A stretch of DNA of 28,999 bases from Minthousia sp045628125 (GTDB taxonomy: Bacteria; Bacteroidota; Bacteroidia; Bacteroidales; Bacteroidaceae): contig JAZQPA010000223.1 in NCBI GenBank assembly GCA_045628125.1, positions 1 through 28,999 of the forward strand, written 5' to 3'. The position numbers were made by a program, and so were the translations under genes. The notes under the pieces were generated by a model. It ran no database searches. It worked only from the letters and a program-made list of their open reading frames with translations, and was not told the origin of the DNA. Below, one piece after another: positions 1 through 7,474 of this stretch. Within the stretch, counting starts at the first letter, position 1, and each line of letters begins with the position of its first letter.

Positions 1-1182
1 GTAATGCTCCTCGCCGATGATGTTCGGATCCAGGATTCGGGATGTGGAATCCAGTGGATCTACCGCAGGATAGATACCCAACTCGGTAATCTTACGGCTC
101 AATACGGTGGTGGCATCCAAGTGTGAGAAGGTAGTTGCAGGCGCAGGGTCGGTCAAGTCATCGGCAGGCACGTAAACGGCCTGAACAGATGTGATGGAAC
201 CCTTCTTGGTTGATGTGATTCGCTCCTGCATCTTACCCATATCGGTACTCAGGGTTGGCTGGTAACCTACTGCCGATGGCATACGGCCCAACAGCGCAGA
301 CACCTCGGAACCTGCCTGAGTGAAACGGAAGATGTTATCAATAAACAACAGGATATCCTTGCTGGTTCCCACCTCTTCACTGTCGCGGAAAGACTCGGCG
401 ATGGTCAGACCTGAAAGGGCCACGGATGCACGCGCACCGGGTGGCTCTGACATCTGTCCGTATACCAGGGTTGCCTGACTCTTGGCCACCTCGTCGTAAT
501 CAATCTTAGACAAATCCCAGTTGCCTTCCTCCAGGCTCTTCTTGAACTCCTCGCCGTAACGGATTACACCGCTCTCGATCATCTCGCGCAGCAGGTCGTT
601 ACCCTCACGGGTACGCTCGCCTACTCCGGTGAACACAGAGAAACCGTTGTGCTTCTTGGCAATGTTGTTGATAAGCTCCATAATCAATACGGTCTTACCT
701 ACACCCGCACCACCAAACAAACCGATTTTTCCACCTTTCAAGTAAGGCTCCAGCAAGTCAATAACCTTAATACCAGTATACAACACCTCTTGAGAAGTCT
801 TCAGCTCCTCGAACTTTGGAGGCTCGCGATGGATAGGGAAAGCACCCTCGTGGCTTAACTCGCGCATACCGTCAACGGTCTCGCCAACCACATTCAGCAG
901 ACGGCCCTTCACCTGATCGCCTACCGGCATGGTGATAGGCATGCCGGTAGCCTTGACAGGCAAACCGCGGCGCAAGCCATCGGTAGAATCCATGGCCACA
1001 CAGCGGACGGTCTGGTCGCCCATGTGCTGCTGTACCTCGACAATCAGCGGCTTACCGTTAGGGCGCTCTATCTCCAGAGCCTCATTAATCTTTGGCAGCA
1101 TATGCTCAGTATCACTTCCACTGAAATGAACATCGATAACGGGACCGATGACCTGAGATATCTGTCCAATAATTTCAGACAT
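1..1182 (-). CDS. atpD: F1Fo ATP synthase subunit beta, 3' end missing
   Basis: Catalytic beta subunit of the F1 sector on the cytoplasmic face of the inner membrane; it makes or hydrolyses ATP coupled to the ion gradient. The window holds the first 394 codons; the reading frame is open to base 1, and about the last 110 residues (C-terminal helical domain) lie outside. The N-terminal beta barrel starts at MSEIIGQISQVIGPVIDV. The P-loop GGAGVGKT is at residues 157-164, followed by GVGERTREGNDL and SALLGRMPSAVGYQPTL. Compared with E. coli there is an insertion of about 27 residues after EMIESGVI, known from Bacteroidetes AtpD. The start is the ATG at 1180-1182, the family's usual N terminus. 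pfkA ends 32 bases upstream on the same strand with no promoter between, so co-transcription is likely. Identity is certain. Confidence 0.98.
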   Translation of the reverse strand, partial: MSEIIGQISQVIGPVIDVHFSGSDTEHMLPKINEALEIERPNGKPLIVEVQQHMGDQTVRCVAMDSTDGLRRGLPVKATGMPITMPVGDQVKGRLLNVVGETVDGMRELSHEGAFPIHREPPKFEELKTSQEVLYTGIKVIDLLEPYLKGGKIGLFGGAGVGKTVLIMELINNIAKKHNGFSVFTGVGERTREGNDLLREMIESGVIRYGEEFKKSLEEGNWDLSKIDYDEVAKSQATLVYGQMSEPPGARASVALSGLTIAESFRDSEEVGTSKDILLFIDNIFRFTQAGSEVSALLGRMPSAVGYQPTLSTDMGKMQERITSTKKGSITSVQAVYVPADDLTDPAPATTFSHLDATTVLSRKITELGIYPAVDPLDSTSRILDPNIIGEEHY

Positions 1183-1214
1183 AATTACTCTTATTTTTGA
1201 TTAGTATCACCTTA

Positions 1215-2192
1215 TTAAATAGAGAGCTCATCCAGCACCTTGATCAGGGCCTTATCGATTGGCTTCTCCTTATGGATGGCATCCTTGAATGGTACGTAAA
1301 CCACCTCGTCGTTACGGATACCGATCATGACGTTACGCTGACCGTCCAAAATAGCATCGACAGCACCTACACCCAGACGGCTGGAAAGGATTCTATCGCG
1401 TGCAGATGGTGAACCACCACGCTGCAGGTGACCCAGGATGGATACACGTACATCGTACTCAGGATACTCCTTCTTTACGCGCTCTGCATAGTACATAGCA
1501 CCGCACTTAGGACTCTCGCTGACAATAACGATACTTGAGTTCTTACTCTTACGGATACCACGGCCGATGAAGTGCTCCAGCTGGTCGCTGTCGGTAGTAT
1601 CCTCAGGGATGATAGCAGCCTCAGCACCGGAAGCGATAGCACTGTTCTGTGCCAGGAAGCCGGCATCACGACCCATAACCTCAACGAAGAAGATACGCTC
1701 GTGTGAGTTTGCGGTATCACGGATCTTATCCACGCACTGTACGATGGTGTTCAGAGTGGTGTCATAACCGATGGTCAAGTCGGTACCGTACAAGTCGTTA
1801 TCGATAGTACCTGGCAAACCGATACAAGGTACATCAAACTCCTCTGCAAAGATGCGGGCACCGGTCAATGAACCGTTACCGCCGATAACAACCAGCGCAT
1901 CGATGCCGTTTGCCTTCATATTATCATAAGCCTTCTGGCGGCCCTCAGGAGTGGTAAACTCCTTGGAACGTGCGGTCTTCAGAATGGTACCGCCACGCTG
2001 AATGATATTACTCACGTTCTCAGATGTGAAAGGCTTGATGTCATTGTTGATCAAACCGTCATAACCGCGGTAGATACCCATGACCTTGAAACCGTTACAG
2101 ATTGCGCTACGGGTAATGGCGCGAATAGCTGCGTTCATACCAGGAGCATCACCTCCAGAAGTCAGAATTCCGATGCATTTAACTTTTGCCAT
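1215..2192 (-). CDS. pfkA: ATP-dependent 6-phosphofructokinase, with Asn at the Mg-ligand position
   Basis: Phosphorylates fructose 6-phosphate to fructose 1,6-bisphosphate in glycolysis (cytoplasm). The protein is 325 residues, close to the 320 of E. coli PfkA. The ATP-binding GGDAPGMNAAIR is at 13-24 and the catalytic PGTIDND at 127-133, with D131 equivalent to the E. coli catalytic base D127. Gly at PGTIDND and Gly107 after N106 mark the ATP type rather than the pyrophosphate type. The nucleotide loop reads GGNGS (104-108) where E. coli has GGDGS, so the Mg2+-coordinating Asp103 is replaced by Asn106 (codon AAC, read directly at 1875-1877). The gene lies 35 bases after nhaD and 32 before atpD, same strand. 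Activity is likely but the substitution should be kept in mind; a second PfkA paralogue may exist elsewhere. Confidence 0.96.
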   Translation of the reverse strand: MAKVKCIGILTSGGDAPGMNAAIRAITRSAICNGFKVMGIYRGYDGLINNDIKPFTSENVSNIIQRGGTILKTARSKEFTTPEGRQKAYDNMKANGIDALVVIGGNGSLTGARIFAEEFDVPCIGLPGTIDNDLYGTDLTIGYDTTLNTIVQCVDKIRDTANSHERIFFVEVMGRDAGFLAQNSAIASGAEAAIIPEDTTDSDQLEHFIGRGIRKSKNSSIVIVSESPKCGAMYYAERVKKEYPEYDVRVSILGHLQRGGSPSARDRILSSRLGVGAVDAILDGQRNVMIGIRNDEVVYVPFKDAIHKEKPIDKALIKVLDELSI

Positions 2193-2227
2193 AATTTTAG
2201 GTTTTTATATTGTTTCTTATCTTTTTA

Positions 2228-3619
2228 TCAACTCAAAGCCAGCGCTGTGGCATAATATACGATCAATCCGGCACCCCATCCGGTAAGCACCATCCATGAG
2301 AAACGGTTGATATACCACAGGAACGGAATGCGCTCGATGCTGGTCACTGCAAATCCGGCCACGGTACCGATGGTGAGCAGGGTGCCTCCCATAGCGGTAC
2401 AGAAAGACAGCAGATTCCAGTAATCGCCGTTCTGGGCAAACGCCTGCATGTATCCCAATGACTCGGGGCCCTGAACGGAATACATACTGCAACTGGTGAT
2501 AATCAGCGGGATATTATCGAACACGCTGGATACAAAACCGAAGAATGCAGTAAGTATGTAGATGTTATGAATGTACGTGTCGCACCAGGTGGCAAATGCC
2601 TGAATGGCACCCGTCTCGCAGATGGCTCCCACCGCCAGGGCAATACCCATGAAGAACAGGATCTGACTGGTATCGCTGGTTTGCAGGTTCCAGGGCAGAT
2701 GGTTGGATGATGACGGGATTACGGTCAGCTTATTGAGGGTAAACAGGTGCACCAGCACCCAAAGCAATGACATGACGCAAAGCGCACCCACAAAAGGCGG
2801 CAACAGGGTGATGCTGTGGAAGGTTGGGATAGCCCACAAACCACCGATACCCACAACCAGCAGCACGATGCGCTGCCAGCGTGGCAGATAGGAATCATCG
2901 CCACGGTAGGCTCCTAATGAGGAATTGATGCGAACCTGCTCGGGCAACTTGCGCGATGCCAGATAGGTGATAACCAGCAATGCGGTGAGTGACGGCAGGA
3001 ACAGGTGACCGGCAAATGCGGAAGGAGTGATGGCGTCCTTGGTCCACAGAATCAGGCTGGTCATATCGCCGATGGCCGTGAAACAGCCTCCGGTATTGGC
3101 AGCCATGAGGATGACGCAGGAGAAATACAGTCGCTCACGCTCTCCGGGAATCATCTTACGCAGCAGGAACAGCATGGTCACTGCCGAGGTAAGATTGTCG
3201 ATATTGGCAGAAATCAGGAAGGTGACGATGCTGAACGTCCACAGCAAGCGGCGGCTGTTACGGGTGCGCATCCACTCGCCCAGGAAATTGAACACCTCAT
3301 TGGCATGAAGCACCTCGATGATGGAGGAGGTAGCGATGATGAACAGGATAACCTCGCAAGCCGAGGTGACATAGTGCATGAAGACATGAGAAGCGATGAA
3401 AGCCTTTACGGTTTCAGGAGTGGATACCGCAGAACCCAGGAACTCGGCATATTCCGCACCGTGCATGTTCTGGACATAACCCGTACCATTGAACATGTAA
3501 AGAACCCAACCCATGACGCCCAGGAACATGGCCACTGACGATTTATTCAGATTATTCCACCGTTCAGTTGCAATGAGCAGATAGCCTACAATAAGAATGC
3601 CAACGATTACTAAAGTCAT
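2228..3619 (-). CDS. nhaD: Na+/H+ antiporter, NhaD type
   Basis: Inner-membrane antiporter of the NhaD/ArsB ion-transporter superfamily, expected to export Na+ in exchange for H+ and so adjust sodium and pH balance. The 463-residue protein is strongly hydrophobic, with about 10-12 membrane segments, beginning with MTLVIVGILIVGYLLIA and ATERWNNLNKSSVAMFLGV. A central stretch SANIDNLTSAVTMLFLLRK and a C-terminal VSSVFDNIPLIITSC contain paired Asn/Asp motifs in membrane helices, the hallmark of this superfamily. It is the first gene of a minus-strand run with pfkA and atpD. A TAnnTTTG promoter lies about 30 bases upstream, with a long palindrome in its spacer. Family assignment is firm; ion specificity is inferred. 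Confidence 0.9.
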   Translation of the reverse strand: MTLVIVGILIVGYLLIATERWNNLNKSSVAMFLGVMGWVLYMFNGTGYVQNMHGAEYAEFLGSAVSTPETVKAFIASHVFMHYVTSACEVILFIIATSSIIEVLHANEVFNFLGEWMRTRNSRRLLWTFSIVTFLISANIDNLTSAVTMLFLLRKMIPGERERLYFSCVILMAANTGGCFTAIGDMTSLILWTKDAITPSAFAGHLFLPSLTALLVITYLASRKLPEQVRINSSLGAYRGDDSYLPRWQRIVLLVVGIGGLWAIPTFHSITLLPPFVGALCVMSLLWVLVHLFTLNKLTVIPSSSNHLPWNLQTSDTSQILFFMGIALAVGAICETGAIQAFATWCDTYIHNIYILTAFFGFVSSVFDNIPLIITSCSMYSVQGPESLGYMQAFAQNGDYWNLLSFCTAMGGTLLTIGTVAGFAVTSIERIPFLWYINRFSWMVLTGWGAGLIVYYATALALS

Positions 3620-3647
3620 ATTTCCACGCTTTACACAAAATCGCTAG

Positions 3648-3679
3648 CAAAAATAAGTAAAATTTTACTTATTACCTAA
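3648..3679 (-). promoter_or_regulatory. nhaD promoter
   Basis: On the minus strand TATTTTTG (3648-3655) matches the Bacteroidetes -7 consensus TAnnTTTG. The -33 element about 21 bases further upstream is weak (TTA). Transcription would start near 3642, giving a leader of about 22 bases before the nhaD ATG. No comparable element is found before pfkA or atpD, so this is the likely start of the nhaD-pfkA-atpD transcript. Confidence 0.6.
3652..3673. promoter_or_regulatory. 22-bp perfect palindrome in the nhaD promoter, possible operator
   Basis: Each half-site reads AATAAGTAAAA followed directly by its exact reverse complement, with no central spacer. It fills the spacer between the -7 and -33 elements of nhaD and overlaps four bases of the -7 box, the position expected of a repressor or regulator site. 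It is not followed by a T-run and has no loop, so it does not look like a terminator. No regulator can be named from the sequence. Confidence 0.45.
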
Positions 3680-3690
3680 TAAAAAAGACG

Positions 3691-3722
3691 AAAAAAGGGA
3701 GCGATGTGGATAAATCGCACCC
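3691..3722 (-). terminator. Rho-independent terminator of the response regulator
   Basis: Read on the minus strand, GGGTGCGAT (3722-3714) pairs with ATCGCTCCC (3705-3697), nine positions with one T-T mismatch and an 8-base loop. Six T residues follow (3696-3691) and then a second T-rich run. It lies 21 bases after the response-regulator stop codon and separates that gene from nhaD. Confidence 0.8.
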
Positions 3723-3743
3723 TAAAAAGAGCAAAAAGGACAC

Positions 3744-4124
3744 TTAATCCTTCTTTTCCATCCGGCGGGCAAATTCCAGCATGACACGGTTCAGCTGGTC
3801 GCGCATGATAGGCTTGGTCAGATAACCATCGGCACCGGCCTTCATGGCCACTTCCTTATCGGCCTCGAAAGCAAACGCTGTCTGCATGACAATAGGAAGA
3901 TTGGGCTTCTCTTTCTTGATGGTTGTCAGCGCCTGAACACCGTTCATCACCGGCATCTTATTGTCCATGAGAACCATGTCGACATCATGGGTCAACGCCA
4001 TTTCCACAGCCTCTCCTCCATCATGAGCCCATAATATCTCATAATCCTTACGAAGAATGACCTGCAGATAACGGAAATTACTAGGATCGTCTTCGGCAAT
4101 AAGCAATAGTTTCTTGTCCTCCAT
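3744..4124 (-). CDS. single-domain response regulator (CheY-like receiver)
   Basis: A stand-alone receiver domain of 126 residues with no output domain, expected to accept phosphate from a histidine kinase and act by protein contact. The acidic pocket is E11-D12-D13 (LIAEDDPSNF), the phospho-acceptor is D54 (VLMDNKMPVMNG), the switch Thr is T82 (MQTAFA) and the conserved Lys is K104 (LTKP). All essential receiver residues are present. The start chosen is the ATG at 4122-4124; the open frame continues upstream only through the tRNA gene, which cannot be coding. No kinase gene is adjacent, so its partner is unknown. The ATG follows the tRNA-Gly 3' end by 26 bases with no promoter between, so it is probably expressed by read-through of the tRNA transcript. 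A hairpin terminator follows. Confidence 0.93.
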   Translation of the reverse strand: MEDKKLLLIAEDDPSNFRYLQVILRKDYEILWAHDGGEAVEMALTHDVDMVLMDNKMPVMNGVQALTTIKKEKPNLPIVMQTAFAFEADKEVAMKAGADGYLTKPIMRDQLNRVMLEFARRMEKKD

Positions 4125-4150
4125 TTCAATCAGATTAATATGCACATTAG

Positions 4151-4223
4151 AGCGGTAAACGGGACTCGAACCCGCGACCCTCGGCTTGGGAAGCCAATGC
4201 TCTACCAACTGAGCTATTACCGC
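4151..4223 (-). tRNA. tRNA-Gly (anticodon CCC)
   Basis: The 73-nt minus-strand sequence folds as a full cloverleaf: acceptor GCGGTAA/TTACCGC, D-arm with AGCTCAGTTGGTAGAGC, anticodon stem TTGGC/GCCGA with loop TTCCCAA, and T-arm CGGGTTCGAGTCCCG. The anticodon CCC reads the glycine codon GGG. The discriminator base is T (4151) and the 3' CCA is not encoded, since the next bases are CTA. Confidence 0.97.
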
Positions 4224-4233
4224 ATATTTTCCG

Positions 4234-4264
4234 CAAAGTTAATACAAATAGAATCGACCTCAAA
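4234..4264 (-). promoter_or_regulatory. promoter of tRNA-Gly and the response regulator
   Basis: Minus-strand TTTG (4264-4261), exactly 19 bases, then TAACTTTG (4241-4234): a full match to the Bacteroidetes promoter consensus. Transcription would begin a few bases before the tRNA 5' end at 4223. Confidence 0.8.
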
Positions 4265-4302
4265 AGAAAAACATAGTTTTTTTTGAATGCGGAGGGATTT
4301 AC

Positions 4303-4333
4303 TTGCCTACGTGTGGATTTCTTCCTATCTTTG
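4303..4333 (+). promoter_or_regulatory. promoter of DUF4286-ruvC-ABC unit
   Basis: TTG (4303-4305), 20 bases, then TATCTTTG (4326-4333), matching the Bacteroidetes consensus. The expected start site near 4338 leaves a leader of about 25 bases before the ATG at 4364. It is divergent from the tRNA promoter and does not overlap it. Confidence 0.75.
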
Positions 4334-4363
4334 CGTAAAATATAAACAGAAAAGAGTAAAAGA

Positions 4364-4669
4364 ATGCTGATATTCAATACTACATACACCGTGGACAACA
4401 ACGATGCCCGTGAGTTCGTGATTTTTGTTCATGAGCAGTTCATTCCTGCCACCCACCAGCAGGGCGACATGAAAAACGGTCACCTGCTGCGTATCCTGTC
4501 GCACAAGGAACCGGAATCCGAGTGCTTTGCCGTACAGTTTGAGGTGGAGAACACCGCAGCCCTGCACCACTGGCACGTGCAACTGGGACAGAGTCTGGAA
4601 AAGGACATCGAGAAACTGTTCAACGGCAGAGTGGTGGGTTTCTCCTCCATCATGGAAGTAATCGAATAA
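4364..4669 (+). CDS. DUF4286 family protein
   Basis: A small soluble protein of 101 residues starting MLIFNTTYTVDNNDAREFV. I recognise it as the DUF4286 family found in Bacteroidetes; its biochemical role is not known to me. There is no signal peptide, membrane segment or clear catalytic motif. The middle contains several His residues (TALHHWHVQL region). It is first in a three-gene unit, ending 11 bases before ruvC, with a consensus promoter 30 bases upstream. Its position before ruvC is one I associate with the family in this phylum, but no DNA-repair role can be read from the sequence. Confidence 0.85.
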   Translation: MLIFNTTYTVDNNDAREFVIFVHEQFIPATHQQGDMKNGHLLRILSHKEPESECFAVQFEVENTAALHHWHVQLGQSLEKDIEKLFNGRVVGFSSIMEVIE

Positions 4670-4680
4670 TTCCTCTAGAG

Positions 4681-5256
4681 ATGCTGCAACCGGTCAAAGA
4701 GAAGATTATCCTGGGCATAGACCCCGGCACTAATTTCATGGGTTACGGACTCATCAAGGTGGTGGGGACCAAGGCTTCGCTGATCTGTATGGGTATCATC
4801 GACCTGCACAAGGAATCGGACCCTTACCTGAAACTGGGGCATATCTTTGAGCGTGTGTGGGGCATCATCGAATCGTACCTACCGGATGAGATGGCCATCG
4901 AGGCTCCTTTCTACGGCAAGAACGTGCAGAGTATGCTGAAACTGGGCAGGGCACAGGGTGTGGCCATAGCCGCCGCGGTGCACCACGGGGTGCCCATTCA
5001 TGAATATGCTCCGCTGAAAATAAAGATGGCACTGACCGGAAACGGTGCCGCATCAAAGGAACAGGTGGCGGGCATGCTGGAGCGTATCCTGAAGATTCCG
5101 AAAGAGGACATGGCCACTCATCTGGATGCCACCGATGCCCTGGCAGCCGCTTACTGCCACTACCTGCAAATGGGACGGCCCGAATCGGCCAGTTCCGTGA
5201 AATCCTGGAAGGATTTTATCAAGAAGAATCCGGGTAAGATCAAGAAAACTATCTGA
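4681..5256 (+). CDS. ruvC: Holliday junction resolvase RuvC
   Basis: Endonuclease that dimerises on Holliday junctions delivered by RuvAB and cuts two opposing strands, resolving recombination intermediates. The 191-residue protein has all four RNase-H-fold acidic residues: D14 in LGIDPGTNFMGYG, E74 in MAIEAPFYGKN, and D149 and D152 in HLDATDALAAAYCH. Length is slightly above the usual 170-185. The start at 4681 follows DUF4286 by 11 bases; the next ATG would remove the first catalytic strand. It ends two bases before the following ABC gene, so the two are translationally close. The C terminus is lysine-rich (FIKKNPGKIKKTI), as common for RuvC in this phylum. Confidence 0.97.
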   Translation: MLQPVKEKIILGIDPGTNFMGYGLIKVVGTKASLICMGIIDLHKESDPYLKLGHIFERVWGIIESYLPDEMAIEAPFYGKNVQSMLKLGRAQGVAIAAAVHHGVPIHEYAPLKIKMALTGNGAASKEQVAGMLERILKIPKEDMATHLDATDALAAAYCHYLQMGRPESASSVKSWKDFIKKNPGKIKKTI

Positions 5257-5258
5257 CA

Positions 5259-6791
5259 ATGACACATAATACCATCGTGATTCAGGACGGACGTGTAAGA
5301 CATCCTGACTATCGTTTCACCGAACCCATCAACCTGGCTTTCAGGGCCGATGAGCATATTGCCATTGTGGGTCCCAACGGCGGCGGAAAATCGCTGCTGG
5401 TGGATGTGCTGACAGGCAAGCATCCGCTGTTTATCACAGAGCCGGTATACGACTTTGCGCCATCGCCTAAAAAGCATGCCTATGAGAATATAAAATATAT
5501 CACTTTCCGTGACAGTTACGGCGAGGCAGACGGCACCTACTACGCAGGAGGAAACCGGGAAACATACTACTATCAGCAGCGCTGGAACCAGAACGATCTG
5601 GAGGAAACTCCTATCGTAGGCGATCTACTGGAGGAGGCACGGAAGAATGCCATGAACAAGGATCTGGCACCCAGCCCCGAACTGATTCAGCGCATCTATC
5701 AGATATTCAAGATGGAGGACCTGATGGACAAGCATTTGATTCTGCTGTCGAGCGGTGAACTCCGTAAATTTCAGTTGGCTAAGACCCTGCTTTCCGGTCC
5801 CCGCATCCTGATTATGGATAATCCGTTCATCGGTTTGGATGCCCAGACACGCGACCAATTAAAGGTACTGCTGACCGAACTGGCTCAGATTTCGGAGATA
5901 CAGATTTTCCTGATTCTGTCCAAATCGGACGAGATTCCGGCCTTTATCACCCATGTTGTGGAGGTGGAAAACCGACGGATTCACCCCAAGGAAACCCGTG
6001 AGTCATACCAGGAACGGATGGCTGCCAAACCCCTTGCCAAACTGAGTGACGAAAAGCGTGAAAAGATACTGAATTATCCTTACAACACAACCACCACTCT
6101 CCCCGACCCTTCTACCCTGGATGACGATGCCATTCTGGACTTCAGAAACGTTTCCATCCGCTACGGTGAGCGCACCATTCTGAGGGATTTGGATTGGAAA
6201 GTGAAGTACGGCGAGTGCTGGGCACTTTCCGGTGAGAACGGTGCAGGAAAGAGCACTCTTTTGAGTCTGGTATGTGCCGATAATCCCCAGAGTTACGCCT
6301 GCGACATCCGCCTGTTTGGCAAGAAACGCGGCACCGGTGAGAGCATCTGGGATATCAAACGCCACATCGGCTATGTATCGCCCGAGATGCACCGCGCCTA
6401 CCTGAAAGACCTGCCAGCCATCGACATTGTGGCCAGCGGACTTCATGATTCGGTGGGACTTTACGTGCGTCCCAAACCATCGCAACTGGGCACTTGTGAA
6501 TTCTGGATGGACATTTTCGGCATCAAGGAACTGAAGGACAAGACCTTCCTGAAACTGTCAAGTGGAGAACAGCGTCTGATTCTGCTGGCAAGAGCCTTTG
6601 TCAAGGACCCGGATCTGCTGATTCTGGATGAGCCGCTGCATGGTTTGGATCTGGACAACCGCGCCTTGGTAAAGGAAATCATTCAGACTTTCAGCCAGCG
6701 AAAAAACAAGACGCTGGTCATGGTTACCCACTACAAGGAAGAATTGCCTCCATGCTTTGACCGCCACATTTTCCTGAAGCGGCAAAAATAA
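5259..6791 (+). CDS. soluble tandem ABC ATPase, ModF-like
   Basis: A 510-residue protein with two ABC nucleotide-binding domains and no membrane segment, resembling ModF/YbbA-type duplicated ATPases rather than the ABC-F translation factors. Domain 1 has Walker A GPNGGGKS (38-45), signature LSSGELRK (163-170) and Walker B ILIMDNPF, where the catalytic Glu is Asn188; the H-loop His is also missing (Ser221 in ILSKSDEIP). Domain 2 is complete: Walker A GENGAGKS (325-332), signature LSSGEQR (433-439), D457-E458 and H491 in VTHYKEELP. It therefore should have one working and one degenerate ATP site. It starts two bases after the ruvC stop. The substrate or partner is unknown; no molybdate transport genes are nearby, so the name ModF is structural only. 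Confidence 0.85.
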   Translation: MTHNTIVIQDGRVRHPDYRFTEPINLAFRADEHIAIVGPNGGGKSLLVDVLTGKHPLFITEPVYDFAPSPKKHAYENIKYITFRDSYGEADGTYYAGGNRETYYYQQRWNQNDLEETPIVGDLLEEARKNAMNKDLAPSPELIQRIYQIFKMEDLMDKHLILLSSGELRKFQLAKTLLSGPRILIMDNPFIGLDAQTRDQLKVLLTELAQISEIQIFLILSKSDEIPAFITHVVEVENRRIHPKETRESYQERMAAKPLAKLSDEKREKILNYPYNTTTTLPDPSTLDDDAILDFRNVSIRYGERTILRDLDWKVKYGECWALSGENGAGKSTLLSLVCADNPQSYACDIRLFGKKRGTGESIWDIKRHIGYVSPEMHRAYLKDLPAIDIVASGLHDSVGLYVRPKPSQLGTCEFWMDIFGIKELKDKTFLKLSSGEQRLILLARAFVKDPDLLILDEPLHGLDLDNRALVKEIIQTFSQRKNKTLVMVTHYKEELPPCFDRHIFLKRQK

Positions 6792-6823
6792 TGTATACTT
6801 TTCGGTGGTTTTAAAGCTTTTTC

Positions 6824-6855
6824 TTTGTCTATTTTGGTAAAAGTTTGTACTTTTG
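6824..6855 (+). promoter_or_regulatory. promoter of the his-ftsE-lys operon
   Basis: TTTG (6824-6827), 20 bases, then TACTTTTG (6848-6855): a full consensus match. The start site near 6860 lies 18 bases before the hisH ATG. No leader peptide, T-box or attenuator hairpin fits in so short a leader. Confidence 0.8.
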
Positions 6856-6877
6856 TGCCTCAAAAAAAAATAGACGA

Positions 6878-7474
6878 ATGGAAGTAGCCATTGTAAAATA
6901 CAATGCGGGAAATCTTTTCTCGGTAGTCCATGCCCTGAACAGGCTTGGAATAAATCCTGTCATCACGGATGATATTGAGCAGTTGACCAAGGCTGACCGT
7001 ATATTGTTTCCGGGTCAGGGCCATGCAGCCACAACGATGGCTTATCTGCGCGAGCACCAGCTGGATAAGGTTATCTGCAACCTGAAACAGCCTGTTCTGG
7101 GTATCTGCGTGGGACAGCAGCTGATGTGCCGCCACTCGGAAGAGGGCGACGTGGATTGCCTGGGCATCTTCGACGTGGATGTGAAGCGTTTCCAGCCTGT
7201 CTGCCACGAGGACAAGGTTCCCCACATGGGATGGAACCAGCTGACCGACCTGAAATCTCCGCTTTTCAACAACCTGAGTGAGGAGAGTTTCGTGTATTTT
7301 GTGCACAGCTATTATGTGCCAACCTGCCAGTGGACCACTGCCACCAGCAACTACATCCATCCGTTCAGCGCGGCACTGCACCGCGACAATTTCTTTGCCA
7401 CCCAGTTCCATCCGGAGAAGAGCGGCAAAGTAGGCGAACAGATTATCCAAAACTTTTTAGAGATTAAAATATGA
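6878..7474 (+). CDS. hisH: imidazole glycerol phosphate synthase, glutaminase subunit HisH
   Basis: Class I glutamine amidotransferase subunit that hydrolyses glutamine and passes ammonia to HisF, making imidazole glycerol phosphate and AICAR in histidine synthesis. The 198-residue protein has the nucleophile C77 in LGICVGQQL and the H178/E180 pair in TQFHPEKSG, completing the triad. The start MEVAIVKYNAGN at 6878 was chosen because a longer frame would begin inside the promoter -7 box, and because this is the family N terminus. The stop overlaps the hisA ATG by four bases (ATGA), indicating translational coupling. It is the first gene of an eight-gene run. Confidence 0.97.
   Translation: MEVAIVKYNAGNLFSVVHALNRLGINPVITDDIEQLTKADRILFPGQGHAATTMAYLREHQLDKVICNLKQPVLGICVGQQLMCRHSEEGDVDCLGIFDVDVKRFQPVCHEDKVPHMGWNQLTDLKSPLFNNLSEESFVYFVHSYYVPTCQWTTATSNYIHPFSAALHRDNFFATQFHPEKSGKVGEQIIQNFLEIKI

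Noticed and set aside
3005..3538. A 177-codon plus-strand frame inside nhaD
   Set aside because: It is antisense to a clear membrane protein and its His/Gly/Asp-rich composition is the complement of hydrophobic codons. No promoter precedes it.
4125..4208. N-terminal extension of the response regulator upstream of 4124
   Set aside because: It would translate the tRNA-Gly gene. The receiver fold begins at the ATG at 4122-4124.
6792..6847. Terminator after the tandem ABC ATPase gene
   Set aside because: Only an AT-rich AAAGCTTT dyad is present, with no GC stem. Some read-through into hisH is possible but unproven.
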